A program made the translations under genes and the position numbers. This document shows positions 9,537 to 18,133 of a DNA stretch of 64,000 nucleotides, piece by piece. Every line of letters begins with the position of its first letter. Position 1 is the stretch's first letter. The stretch spans positions 1,116,001 to 1,180,000 of the forward strand of contig JAUIES010000001.1 of the NCBI GenBank assembly GCA_030429705.1, in the 5' to 3' direction. The notes below the pieces were generated by a model. It was given only the letters and a program-made list of their open reading frames with translations. It was not told the DNA's origin and searched no databases. Origin of the DNA: Phycisphaerae bacterium. Its GTDB lineage: Bacteria; Planctomycetota; Phycisphaerae; Phycisphaerales; UBA1924.

Positions 9537-9628
9537 GGATGGACTGTATACTGGACTGAAACTGGAACAGCACGCTCACCAATGAACTCGAACGGAGATT
9601 CACGAGATCACTTTGAAAGGCCTGAAAC

Positions 9629-10501
9629 ATGTCATTTCGCAAGTTGCCAGTCGCTGCTCTTGTCGCACTCAGTTCAGTCTTGCTCGTTGGTTGTGGGTAT
9701 CAAAGCGCGAAATTCAAACGATCTGACACGGTGATCGAAACTCATGTGGCTGCGTCGCCGTTGCATGTGCAAGTTGCCAATGGCTCCATTTCGGTCATTG
9801 CAGGCGGGACAGACTCAGTCACGATCGATGCCGAGATCAAAGCCACAACCCAAGAACGACTTGACAACACCCGTCTGGTTGTGACGCGAACAGCCGATCA
9901 AACGCTCGACATCGGTGTGGCGTGGCCTGATGGCAAGCGGCTGGGGAGTGAGGGGTGCTCGCTCACCATCACCATGCCCGATGCCACGCTCGTCGATTTG
10001 CAAACAAGCAACGGCCGACTCACCGTGACCGGGGTGGGCACCGAAGCAAAACTGCACACAAGCAATGGCCGATTGACTGTTTCTGATGTCAACGGACCGA
10101 TCGATGCAAAAACCAGCAATGGCCGAATCTCGTTCACCAATATCGGGGGGTCGATTTCGGTGGATACCAGCAACGGCGACATCAACATGACCGATGTCGC
10201 CGGCCCGATCGATGCTGATACTTCGAACGGATCAATCAAGATTCGGCTCACCGACGACGCGACCGGACCCATCGTTGTGGACTCATCAAACGGCTCGGCC
10301 ACGCTCGAAGTCGGGTCATCGTTTCAGGGGAATCTCCGATTGAGCACCTCGAATGGCAAGGCTGTCGTGGCTGATGGTGTGCATGCGGAATCTGTCGATG
10401 TAGGCAAGAGAAGCCGAACGCTTCAGTTCGGGGGCGAAGGCTCCTCGAAACTGAGCACCAGCAATGGATCAATCACAGTGAAGCCTCGCCAGAGCGACTA
10501 A
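9629..10501 (+). CDS. DUF4097-like lipoprotein with TSNG repeats
   Basis: A 290-residue lipoprotein (signal peptide ending LLVGC, Cys near residue 22). The mature part shows eight repeats centred on (T/S)SNG, each followed by a short beta strand (for example TSNGRLTV, TSNGRISF, TSNGDINM, TSNGSIKI, TSNGSITV). This is the pattern of DUF4097/DUF2807-type right-handed beta-helix or adhesin-like domains, which are usually found at cell envelopes next to sigma/anti-sigma systems or PspC proteins. Exact role unknown. Ribosome site AAAGG lies 8 bases before the ATG. Confidence 0.75.
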   Translation: MSFRKLPVAALVALSSVLLVGCGYQSAKFKRSDTVIETHVAASPLHVQVANGSISVIAGGTDSVTIDAEIKATTQERLDNTRLVVTRTADQTLDIGVAWPDGKRLGSEGCSLTITMPDATLVDLQTSNGRLTVTGVGTEAKLHTSNGRLTVSDVNGPIDAKTSNGRISFTNIGGSISVDTSNGDINMTDVAGPIDADTSNGSIKIRLTDDATGPIVVDSSNGSATLEVGSSFQGNLRLSTSNGKAVVADGVHAESVDVGKRSRTLQFGGEGSSKLSTSNGSITVKPRQSD

Positions 10502-10592
10502 CGCGCGTTCCGCAGCAAGGCTTGCACTTGAACGATCCTAGTGTGTCCTACCGCCACACTGTTGTGCGATGGCGCTGGAACCCACTTGACCC

Positions 10593-11840
10593 ATGCTGAT
10601 CGTCGCTGCATCGAACATGCCTCTCGCAGTCCTTGTTGGAGCCCTCATCGGGTTGGCAGCGATCTGTTTCCTCGTCTGGATTGTGGTGCTTTTTCACGCA
10701 ATCGTGACGAAGCATCGATTGCCGACCGCTGCAGATGGACTGCACCTGGATGCCAAGCCGGATGAACGCGCGTGTGTTATCGTCCCGGCGCATAACGAAT
10801 CTTCGTGTGTTGGCCGATTGATCGAGTCGTTCAAAGCCCAGGACCACCCTGGGGCGCGATTTGTTCTTGCTCTCGACCGATGCACCGACGACACGGTCGA
10901 TATCGCCCGACACACCATCGCTGATGATGATCGGTTCGAGATTATCGAAATCGACACATGCCCCGATGGATGGGCGGGGAAGGTCAACGCTGCCTGGACC
11001 GCTGTTCAACGAGCACGGGCAGCCCAAGATGCCGACCTGTTCGTCTTTACGGACGCCGACTGCGCATTCCACCCGGGATGCGTGCGGGCGTGTTCGGCGC
11101 TCCTTCATCAACGCAATCTTGATCTGCTGAGCCTGCTGAGCACACTTGAAACCAGAGGGTGGTTTGAGTGGGTCTGTCAGACCTCTGCGACCCTTGAGTT
11201 GGTGCACCAGTATCCCCTGCTCCGCGCCAACCGGACAGGTCGTTCGCAGCGGCCTTTTGCCAATGGTCAGTTCATGATGTTCCGTTCGGCTGCATACCGG
11301 GCTGTGGGGGGGCATGAGGCGGTTCATGACGCATTGCTTGAAGATATCGCTTTTGCTCGGCTGATTTCCAAGCCGCGGTACGACTTTCAGGCCGGGCTGT
11401 TGATTTCAGGGGGAATCGTGCGGTGCCGCATGTATGACACCTGGGCGCAGTTTCGCACCGGTTGGAAGCGCATCTATACAGAATCGCTCAATCGACGAAG
11501 TACCCGCATGCGATCGGCATCGTGGAAAACGCGCTTCTATGGCACCATTCTCCCGATGTCTTCCATCGCGGCTGTGTGTGTCGGAGCCTGGCTAGGAAAT
11601 AGTTCCAGTCTGGGCACGACTGCCTGGGTGACCGGGTGTTGCGGCGTGGCCGCCTGGCTCGTCGGCGGTGCGGTCGTCACACGCAGCGGCGGGGCGCCCG
11701 TGCTCTCGGTCCCCTTGCAACTGGTAGGTGCGTGGCTGGTTGGGGGAATCCTCGCTGAGGGCGCGCGTGATCTTGCGAGCGGTCGGCCGACGCGATGGGG
11801 AGGCCGAGAATATGTGCTGGAAGATCGGTCTGCCCCATGA
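10593..11840 (+). CDS. Family 2 glycosyltransferase, HpnB-like
   Basis: A 415-residue membrane glycosyltransferase. An N-terminal helix is followed by a GT-A domain with ACVIVPAHNE, LALDRCTDDT, the metal-binding FTDADC and the acceptor-side LLEDIAFAR, then the ANGQFMMF motif and about three C-terminal membrane helices. The layout matches hopene-associated glycosyltransferase HpnB, but no other hopanoid genes are in the window, so the substrate is uncertain. The last codon overlaps the start of an exbD gene by ATGA. Confidence 0.8.
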   Translation: MLIVAASNMPLAVLVGALIGLAAICFLVWIVVLFHAIVTKHRLPTAADGLHLDAKPDERACVIVPAHNESSCVGRLIESFKAQDHPGARFVLALDRCTDDTVDIARHTIADDDRFEIIEIDTCPDGWAGKVNAAWTAVQRARAAQDADLFVFTDADCAFHPGCVRACSALLHQRNLDLLSLLSTLETRGWFEWVCQTSATLELVHQYPLLRANRTGRSQRPFANGQFMMFRSAAYRAVGGHEAVHDALLEDIAFARLISKPRYDFQAGLLISGGIVRCRMYDTWAQFRTGWKRIYTESLNRRSTRMRSASWKTRFYGTILPMSSIAAVCVGAWLGNSSSLGTTAWVTGCCGVAAWLVGGAVVTRSGGAPVLSVPLQLVGAWLVGGILAEGARDLASGRPTRWGGREYVLEDRSAP

Positions 11841-12280
11841 TTCGCTTCCGACGATCAAGCCCTGAAGTGCGTTTCGAGATGACCCCGCTCATCGATGTGG
11901 TTTTTCTGTTGTTGACCTTCTTTATCTTCGCTTTGGTGTTGATGGTTCGGGCGAATGTGCTCGATGTCTCGCTGCCCGAGATTGGGTCAGGACCAGCAGC
12001 ACAGGGCCAAACCGTGACCATCGTGATTGATGCGGACAGCAACCTGTATGTGAACGGAGAACCGGTTGAAACCGAACAAGTGGTTGAGGTTGTGCGAGAT
12101 CGACTTGCAGAACAGACGGATGCCAGGCTCGTGATCGCTGCCGACCAGAAATCGGCATCTGGCTCACTCATCGGGCTTGCCGATCTGTTGAGCCGCGAAG
12201 GGCTCGGTGAGTTCAGTATCATCGGCACCGAGCCGGCATCGGTTGACGCACAACCGATCGAGCCCACGCCTGAACCATAA
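11837..12280 (+). CDS. ExbD/TolR-type biopolymer transport protein (solitary)
   Basis: A 147-residue ExbD-family protein: a short cytoplasmic N-terminus, one membrane helix beginning with the MTPLIDVVFLLLTFF signature whose Asp carries protons, and a periplasmic domain with VTIVIDADSNLYVNGE. In TonB/Tol systems ExbD pairs with ExbB to convert proton flow into mechanical force. Here no exbB gene is adjacent; it is instead translationally coupled (ATGA) to a glycosyltransferase. The tail after about residue 130 is Pro/Glu-rich. Confidence 0.88.
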   Translation: MIRFRRSSPEVRFEMTPLIDVVFLLLTFFIFALVLMVRANVLDVSLPEIGSGPAAQGQTVTIVIDADSNLYVNGEPVETEQVVEVVRDRLAEQTDARLVIAADQKSASGSLIGLADLLSREGLGEFSIIGTEPASVDAQPIEPTPEP

Positions 12281-12323
12281 AAAGTTGGGTCGGCAAGACT
12301 CGGCAAACTATACTTGGAGTGCT

Positions 12324-14138
12324 GTGAACAGATTTGCTCAGAATACCGCTTTGTTGGGTGTGCCCGCGCGTCGCGTCGTGTCCATGTGTTTGGCGCTGTT
12401 CGCGATTGTGTTGTGCGCGTGGCAGGAAACGCCGCAATCGCCGCCCGTGAGCCCGGGCGCCGTGCTCGCCTCGCGACAAGCGGACTTCGTCGTTGTGATC
12501 ACGATCCATGGCCCGATCGATTCGGTCACTTCGTTCAGTGTGCAGCGTCGTTTGCAGCAGGCTGCCGATTCGGGCGCTGATGCAATTGTGCTCGATATCA
12601 ACTCGCCGGGCGGCGAGATTGGTGCGGTCCTCGAAATCACCGGAGCAATCAAGCAGAGCCCTGTTCCAATCACGATCGCGTGGATCAACCCGCACGCTTA
12701 CTCGGGCGGTGCCATCATCGCGCTTGCCTGCAGCGAGATTGTGGTGGGCAGCGCTGCTCAGATGGGCGACGCATTCCCGGTGACCATTGCGACTGACAAC
12801 GGCCGAATGGGCATCCGCGGGCTCACGCCCGACGAACGAACCAAGATGCTCCCCCCTCTGCTTGCTGATGTTGTCGATTCTGCCAGGCGCGCGGGTTTCG
12901 ATGAGTACCTCGTGCAGGCGATCGTCACCGATGGCATTGAACTCTGGCTCGTCGAAGAGGAAGGCACCGGGCGACGATTTACAGTGAATGAAGCCGAATA
13001 CCGCGCCATCTTTGATCGTGATCCGCCTCGGCTCAAGCCGATGTTCGCCCATGTGCCCGGCTCGCGGCAGGACACGACACCAGCCGACACAAATCCGGTC
13101 GACGAAAACGCCGATCGAGAACAACTCGTCGAAGAAGAACTCGAGTTTCAGCCTGCGTCACCGGTCCTGGGCGACCTCGCCTCATCCGTCACCGATCGGC
13201 TTTCGGTCAACTCAACGCGCCCGACCTTTGATGCGTCGCAGCGCGGCCTATGGACCGACCTCGGATATGTCACCGATGGCAGCGCCCCGATTGTCATGGA
13301 TACTGATCAAATGGGCGTACTGGGTTTTTCCAGCGGCCAAATCACGAATGACGAAGAACTCAAGGCCTTTCTCGGAGCGACGACCCTCGTACGCCTCGAC
13401 CAGTCCTGGTCGGAGTCCGCATCGCGGTTCCTGACCAGCATGGGCGTTCGTTTTATCCTCATCGCGGTTTTTCTACTCGCGCTGTTCATTGAAATGTCAA
13501 GCCCGGGTCTGATTGTGCCGGGCGCGATTGCCATGGGCGCTGCTGTCCTGCTCATCGCCCCCCCGATGGTCATCGGTATGGCCAACTGGTGGGAGGTCGG
13601 CGCGATCATCCTCGGCGTTGTGTTCATCCTGCTCGAAATATTTGTCATGCCCGGCTTTGGTGTCTTTGGCATCGTGGGCCTCGTGGCGCTCTTCGGCGGG
13701 ATGATCGGCACCTTCATTCCAGATGGCACGGGGATCATCCCGTCAGATCCCAACGCAAGTTCAGCGGCGCTCAAGGGCATGGTGACCATGCTGCTCGCGA
13801 TCATCACAGCGGGCATCGGGATGTACTTTGTTTCAAAGCACTTTGGCACGCTGCCGCTTCTGAACCGACTTGTGCTCAAAGACCTGTCAGATCGCCAGCA
13901 GGATATGTCGCTGGTCTCATTGATGGCTGACAGCGGCGGCCCGCCGGCAGCGGTGGGTGATGAAGGTGTCACGACGACACCGCTCAAGCCTGTCGGACAG
14001 GCGCTGATCGATGATCGGATTCTCGATGTCGTTTCAGATATCGGTTTCGTTGAGGCTGAAGTCCCCGTTCGTGTGATCGCTGTCGAGTCCATGCGGGTTG
14101 TTGTTGAACCGGTCAGAGACGAGGGCGAAACCGCGTGA
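12324..14138 (+). CDS. NfeD-family membrane-bound serine protease (ClpP class)
   Basis: A 604-residue protein. The GTG at 12324 is chosen because TTGGAG lies just upstream and the first residues then form a signal peptide. Residues about 40-240 are a ClpP/SppA-like protease fold: SPGGEIGAVLEI, then AYSGGAIIALA carrying the presumed nucleophile Ser, then the GSAAQMGDAFPV segment, with a candidate catalytic Lys in ERTKMLPP. A low-complexity linker and four or so membrane helices follow, and the C-terminus is an NfeD beta-barrel. Members cleave hydrophobic stomatin-type substrates; the adjacent NfeD2 and FloA genes fit that partnership. Confidence 0.88.
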   Translation: MNRFAQNTALLGVPARRVVSMCLALFAIVLCAWQETPQSPPVSPGAVLASRQADFVVVITIHGPIDSVTSFSVQRRLQQAADSGADAIVLDINSPGGEIGAVLEITGAIKQSPVPITIAWINPHAYSGGAIIALACSEIVVGSAAQMGDAFPVTIATDNGRMGIRGLTPDERTKMLPPLLADVVDSARRAGFDEYLVQAIVTDGIELWLVEEEGTGRRFTVNEAEYRAIFDRDPPRLKPMFAHVPGSRQDTTPADTNPVDENADREQLVEEELEFQPASPVLGDLASSVTDRLSVNSTRPTFDASQRGLWTDLGYVTDGSAPIVMDTDQMGVLGFSSGQITNDEELKAFLGATTLVRLDQSWSESASRFLTSMGVRFILIAVFLLALFIEMSSPGLIVPGAIAMGAAVLLIAPPMVIGMANWWEVGAIILGVVFILLEIFVMPGFGVFGIVGLVALFGGMIGTFIPDGTGIIPSDPNASSAALKGMVTMLLAIITAGIGMYFVSKHFGTLPLLNRLVLKDLSDRQQDMSLVSLMADSGGPPAAVGDEGVTTTPLKPVGQALIDDRILDVVSDIGFVEAEVPVRVIAVESMRVVVEPVRDEGETA

Positions 14139-14653
14139 ATGAGTCCATGATGTATCTGGGGATCGGCCTGATCGCTGTCGGGTTCTTGTTGATTGTCGTC
14201 GAGGCGTTTGTGCCTTCGGGAGGCATCATCGGCGTTGTGGCGGTCCTCTGTGCTGTGGCTGGCATCGTGGCGCTGTTCAGGTATGAAACCGCATGGGGTG
14301 TCTCGGGGATGCTCACGACGGTGGTGCTCGGGCCGATGGTGTTTTTCTTTGCGATTTCGATGCTGCCCTCGACGCCATTTGGGCGAAGGCTCATCGGCGA
14401 ACCATCGGAAGCCGAACTGGCAGAGCGTAATGCCAACGAACAGGCCATCCGCGACAAGTACAAAGCCTTGATCGGTCTCGAAGGCGTGGCGGTGACAGAC
14501 CTGCGCCCGGTCGGCGAAGCCCGGTTCGGGCGCGAGCGCCACGAAGTGCTCGCTGAGGGCGGCTTGATCGAAGCTGGAACGCGCGTGCATGTCACGAGGG
14601 CGGAGCCCAACTTGATCAAAGTTCGCGCGGTGCGTGACCCGAAGGTGTCTTGA
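14135..14653 (+). CDS. Short NfeD-like membrane protein
   Basis: A 172-residue protein with membrane helices near residues 7-25, 29-47 and 55-76 and a C-terminal NfeD/OB-like beta-barrel (LIGLEGVAVTDLRPVGEARFG...GTRVHVTRAEPNLIKVR). It lacks the protease domain of the preceding gene, which it overlaps by GTGA. Short NfeD proteins are typically encoded beside flotillin-like proteins and are thought to help organise membrane microdomains; FloA follows 55 bases downstream. Confidence 0.85.
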   Translation: MNESMMYLGIGLIAVGFLLIVVEAFVPSGGIIGVVAVLCAVAGIVALFRYETAWGVSGMLTTVVLGPMVFFFAISMLPSTPFGRRLIGEPSEAELAERNANEQAIRDKYKALIGLEGVAVTDLRPVGEARFGRERHEVLAEGGLIEAGTRVHVTRAEPNLIKVRAVRDPKVS

Positions 14654-14708
14654 CTAGACTAGTGTGTCAGAATTGACCCACAGTTTGCTGCGACGGAGTC
14701 TTTGAAAC

Positions 14709-15716
14709 ATGCCCGATACGATCTGGATTGTCCTCGGTGTTATTGGCGTTCTTGTAGCGATTGTCGTTTTCTTTTCGCTGTTCCAGTTCTTTGGCCTGTG
14801 GTTTCAGGCGTTGCTCTCGGGCGCCCGGGTCAACCTGCTCGACATCATCGCGATGCGATTCCGCAAGGTTGATGTTCGATCAGTCGTGCTCAGCCGCATC
14901 CGTTCGGTCAAAGCCGGGCTCGATGTCAGCACCAATCAGCTCGAAACGCATTATCTCGCGGGCGGACGGATCATCAATATCGTCAATAGCCTCATCGCCG
15001 CCCAGAAAGCACGCATCGAATTGGACTGGGACACCGCGTGTGCGATCGACCTCGCTGGCCGTGATATTTTCGACGCGGTGAATACCTCGGTGAATCCGAA
15101 GGTGATTGATTGTCCCAATCCGCAGCAGGGCCGCTCGACGATCGACGCGGTGGCCAAAGACGGCATTCAACTCAAAGCCCGTGCCCGCGTCACGGTGCGA
15201 ACCAACCTGTCGCGACTGGTTGGTGGTGCGACCGAGGAAACGGTCGTGGCTCGCGTTGGTGAAGGCATCGTTTCAGCGATTGGTTCGGCGGATAGCCACA
15301 AGAATGTGCTTGAGAATCCGGATCGCATTTCCAAGGCAGTGATGGCCCGCGGGCTTGATGCTGGCACGGCCTATGAGATTCTTTCGATTGATATCGCCGA
15401 TGTGGATGTCGGCGAGAACATCGGCGCGAAGTTGCAGCTGGATCAGGCGGAAGCCGACAAGAAGGTCGCTCAGGCGCTGGCAGAAAAACGGCGTGCAATG
15501 GCCATCGCGCTCGAGCAGGAAAACAAAGCCAAGATCGAAGAAAATCGCGCGATGGTCGTGCTCGCAGAAGCCGAAGTCCCCCGTGCGATGGCCGAGGCGT
15601 TCCGTTCGGGCAACATGGGCATCATGGACTACTACCGCATGAAGAACATCAATGCCGATACGACGATGCGCAAGTCGATCGCGGGCGACGAAGACGACAC
15701 GCCGAACAAACTGTGA
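14709..15716 (+). CDS. floA: Flotillin-like protein FloA
   Basis: A 335-residue protein with an N-terminal membrane hairpin segment and the FloA (UPF0365) sequence throughout: [93 protein letters not shown] and [18 protein letters not shown]. FloA forms oligomers at functional membrane microdomains. The long Ala/Glu-rich helix (about 235-300) is the flotillin coiled region. GGAG lies about 10 bases before the ATG. Together with the two NfeD genes it forms a membrane-quality module. Confidence 0.95.
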   Translation: MPDTIWIVLGVIGVLVAIVVFFSLFQFFGLWFQALLSGARVNLLDIIAMRFRKVDVRSVVLSRIRSVKAGLDVSTNQLETHYLAGGRIINIVNSLIAAQKARIELDWDTACAIDLAGRDIFDAVNTSVNPKVIDCPNPQQGRSTIDAVAKDGIQLKARARVTVRTNLSRLVGGATEETVVARVGEGIVSAIGSADSHKNVLENPDRISKAVMARGLDAGTAYEILSIDIADVDVGENIGAKLQLDQAEADKKVAQALAEKRRAMAIALEQENKAKIEENRAMVVLAEAEVPRAMAEAFRSGNMGIMDYYRMKNINADTTMRKSIAGDEDDTPNKL

Positions 15717-15755
15717 TCGCTCTTTGAGTAGTTTGGGCGACTGACCCAAACTTGT

Positions 15756-16298
15756 TTACTTGATCAACTCGTCCATGCGTGCGTGCATGCGGCGCTGGCG
15801 CACCTGGTCATTGAACCAGGGTGACGCTGCTCGTCGTGCTCGATCAAGTTCATCACTGACGACATCCGGAGCCGGAGCGGCGGCGAGTGTGACAGGAACA
15901 AGTGACATGTCGATCCGCGTTGGAAGGGTCAGTTCGCCGAGACCATCATCGAGCCCGAACTGCTGCAAGAGCCACGGCCCCGGTTCGCCGATGACATAGA
16001 TCGTCCCCGGCGGGACGACCGCGAGCGGCCCGTTTTCTGTGGTGACATAGTCTGACTGCGGAAAAACGGCTGTCAGGTTGCCGCGCCGTCGCGCAAACAG
16101 GTCGCCGGAATCACTGGACATCTGATAGACCCGATCCCACGCATCGGGCAGCCTCAGATCAGCGCGAGGAACGAGCGGATCGACCGACAAGAGCCCGAAG
16201 TCTTCAAAGCCCTGTGCAACCGGATGATCAAAATGCCACGAGTGGACCTGGTCCACCGGTTGGGTCATGATCAGCGACATGGCGAGCAACTCGAGCAT
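15756..16298 (-). CDS. Hypothetical protein
   Basis: A 180-residue protein with no family I recognise. The first 13 residues are hydrophobic, but a full signal peptide is not clear. The middle is rich in Pro, Asp and hydrophobic residues (VVPPGTIYVIGEPGPWLL), and the C-terminus is basic and helical (RQRRMHARMDELI). An AAGGA site lies 5 bases before the ATG. The TonB-like gene lies upstream on the same strand, 33 bases away, so the two may be transcribed together. Confidence 0.6.
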   Translation of the reverse strand: MLELLAMSLIMTQPVDQVHSWHFDHPVAQGFEDFGLLSVDPLVPRADLRLPDAWDRVYQMSSDSGDLFARRRGNLTAVFPQSDYVTTENGPLAVVPPGTIYVIGEPGPWLLQQFGLDDGLGELTLPTRIDMSLVPVTLAAAPAPDVVSDELDRARRAASPWFNDQVRQRRMHARMDELIK

Positions 16299-16331
16299 AC
16301 AGGTCCTTATCGACCGATCGGCCTTGGTTCA

Positions 16332-17384
16332 TCATCCACGCAACAGGAGTTGAATCTCGACTGTCAGCGTTTCATCTTTCTGCAGTTCGTCGATGGCTTT
16401 CCCTTTGGCGGTCCAACGATAGATCGCATCCATCAATGGCCCATCCACATGCGGGTGGCCGGTTCCCTTGTGTTCGCCATCGACTTTCAAGAACTCGGCC
16501 CGCCGAACGATGCCGTCGGCACCAAAGTGAATCTGCACCACCGGATTACGGGGGCGGGCGATCGCTTTGACCGTCACGCTCCATTGAGGTCGCACCGTCG
16601 CAATATCGAGACCCTCGCCCGCGATCGGCTTGCCGGGCGACCACTTGAGATTGGGAATTTTGGTGCTCGCGTCCGCTTCTCGCGTGTCCTTGATGCCTTG
16701 CGTTCCACTCGGATCCGCTGACGCGGTCTTCGCCTCTTGTGGCTTTTCGCTTGGTTTTGCTTCTGAGGACTTCTGCGGAACTGAAACCGATTCGCTCGGC
16801 TCAGCCTGCTGCGCCGGCTTGCTCTCCTTCAGGCTCGTTTTCACTTCCGGCGCTGGTTCGGCGTTGAGCAATGCCTCGGTGGATGATACCGGAGCGGTCG
16901 CCACAGGCTCGAAAATATCCATGGGAATGGCAAGCGCGGACGGAATCGCGATCGTCGGCTTGCTGATCTCATCACTCGGCGGCTGCACTGATTCTTCAGG
17001 CAACACTTGCTGAGGTTGCTCGGTTGCGACCTGATCCGGCGACGATTCGGCTTCGGCTGGCGGCGAGGGCTGGTCCTCGGACGCAACCTGCGTCGTCCCG
17101 ACAACAGGGGTCACTGCTGCCTGCTCAACCGTTGACTGCGTCGCTGAATGTTCGGTTGGGGATTCAAACCCGATCCAGTTGATTGTCGCGGCTGAAGATC
17201 GGTCGATTCCAAGTTTCAACGGCTGTGTCACCTGTGGAGCCACTTGATCGTCGCTCGATGTGGCCACCTGCCCGTGCGCTTGCACTTGCGACCAGACCAA
17301 GACGCTCGCGTGAACCGCTGCACTCAGCGCCACGCCAACGACGAGGTTTCGAACCATGCCAGCATTTGCATCTGTTTCGAGCAT
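16332..17384 (-). CDS. TonB-like energy-transducer protein
   Basis: About 350 residues: a short cytoplasmic N-terminus, one membrane helix (NLVVGVALSAAVHASVLVW), a long Pro/Glu/Ser/Gln-rich periplasmic linker of about 190 residues and a C-terminal domain with VQIHFGADGIVRRAEFL, DGPLMDAIYRW and VEIQLLL. This order and the strand-helix-strand pattern match TonB/TonB-C proteins, although the usual YP motif is absent, so the assignment is by architecture. The ATG at 17384 is preferred to a GTG at 17405. ExbB/ExbD genes are elsewhere (11837 and 32547-34218). Confidence 0.6.
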   Translation of the reverse strand: MLETDANAGMVRNLVVGVALSAAVHASVLVWSQVQAHGQVATSSDDQVAPQVTQPLKLGIDRSSAATINWIGFESPTEHSATQSTVEQAAVTPVVGTTQVASEDQPSPPAEAESSPDQVATEQPQQVLPEESVQPPSDEISKPTIAIPSALAIPMDIFEPVATAPVSSTEALLNAEPAPEVKTSLKESKPAQQAEPSESVSVPQKSSEAKPSEKPQEAKTASADPSGTQGIKDTREADASTKIPNLKWSPGKPIAGEGLDIATVRPQWSVTVKAIARPRNPVVQIHFGADGIVRRAEFLKVDGEHKGTGHPHVDGPLMDAIYRWTAKGKAIDELQKDETLTVEIQLLLRG

Positions 17385-17491
17385 GTCCACCTGGCTGCGC
17401 AGCACCCCGGTTTGGCGCGCCTTCCCTGCTGAATAGTACGCGTCAGGTCGAGGATCGGGTTCGGCTCACACCCGAATCGAATTCGCGTGTA

Positions 17492-18055
17492 TCAGCCCGC
17501 TGTGGGCGTTTCCTGCTCGACTGCCCAGGTGATGTCATCGCCGTCACAGTTGATATGAAGCGTGAAAAAGCCCGGTAGGCCGCTCGGCCCACTCGTGTCG
17601 TGCTTGTTGATGAGCGGCCAAATGACCTTGCGATCGGTCTCAGGGATGGGAAGACTTGTGATGGAATCGGGCTCGTGCCATTCGAGCAGGCCTTCGTTCA
17701 TTGGACCGGTTTTCACCTCGACCGGACCGAGAACACGGTAGTAGAACAACAGCCAGTGCCCGGCACCTTCGAACGCGGCTTCGCTGATCAATCCGACAAG
17801 GTGCAGGCGGTCAATTGGCACTTCGATACCGGCTTCTTCTCTGATTTCGCGTTGCGCGCATTGGGCCGGGCTTTCGCCGGTGTCCATATCCAGCTTGCCG
17901 CCGATTGGTGAACACAGCCCAAAGTTCGGGTGCTTTTGCCGACGGATGAGCAGAATGCGCCCATCTGCATCGCGCAGGTCACACAGGCACGCGAGGCGAT
18001 AGGGCAGTCGGCCGTCGTCGGTGAGTTGAGGCAAGATATTCGCTGCGTCTGGCAT
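17492..18055 (-). CDS. Nudix hydrolase
   Basis: A 187-residue protein beginning at the ATG at 18055; the longer open frame to 18187 runs into the divergent murC region and is unlikely to be coding. The Nudix box is present as GGKL-x4-GESPAQCAQREIREEAGI, with two extra residues between the first Gly pair and the Glu, a variation tolerated in the family. Nudix enzymes hydrolyse nucleoside diphosphates linked to another group; the substrate here is unknown. It diverges from the murC gene with about 80 bases between the starts. Confidence 0.83.
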   Translation of the reverse strand: MPDAANILPQLTDDGRLPYRLACLCDLRDADGRILLIRRQKHPNFGLCSPIGGKLDMDTGESPAQCAQREIREEAGIEVPIDRLHLVGLISEAAFEGAGHWLLFYYRVLGPVEVKTGPMNEGLLEWHEPDSITSLPIPETDRKVIWPLINKHDTSGPSGLPGFFTLHINCDGDDITWAVEQETPTAG

Positions 18056-18133
18056 AGGTTGCGAGCATAGCCTCAAGAGCAGGAAAATGCGCTCTCTGGA
18101 CGAGGATGGAGCCTTGCGCCGATAGATCACACT

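Noticed and set aside
12219-13124. A 301-codon open frame on the minus strand.
   Set aside because: Antisense to exbD and the NfeD protease, with no recognisable domain; a shadow frame.
13307-14590. A 427-codon open frame on the minus strand opposite the NfeD genes.
   Set aside because: It is antisense to well-supported nfeD genes, has low-complexity Ser/Arg/Pro/Met composition and no family motifs; it is a shadow of codon bias in the plus-strand genes.
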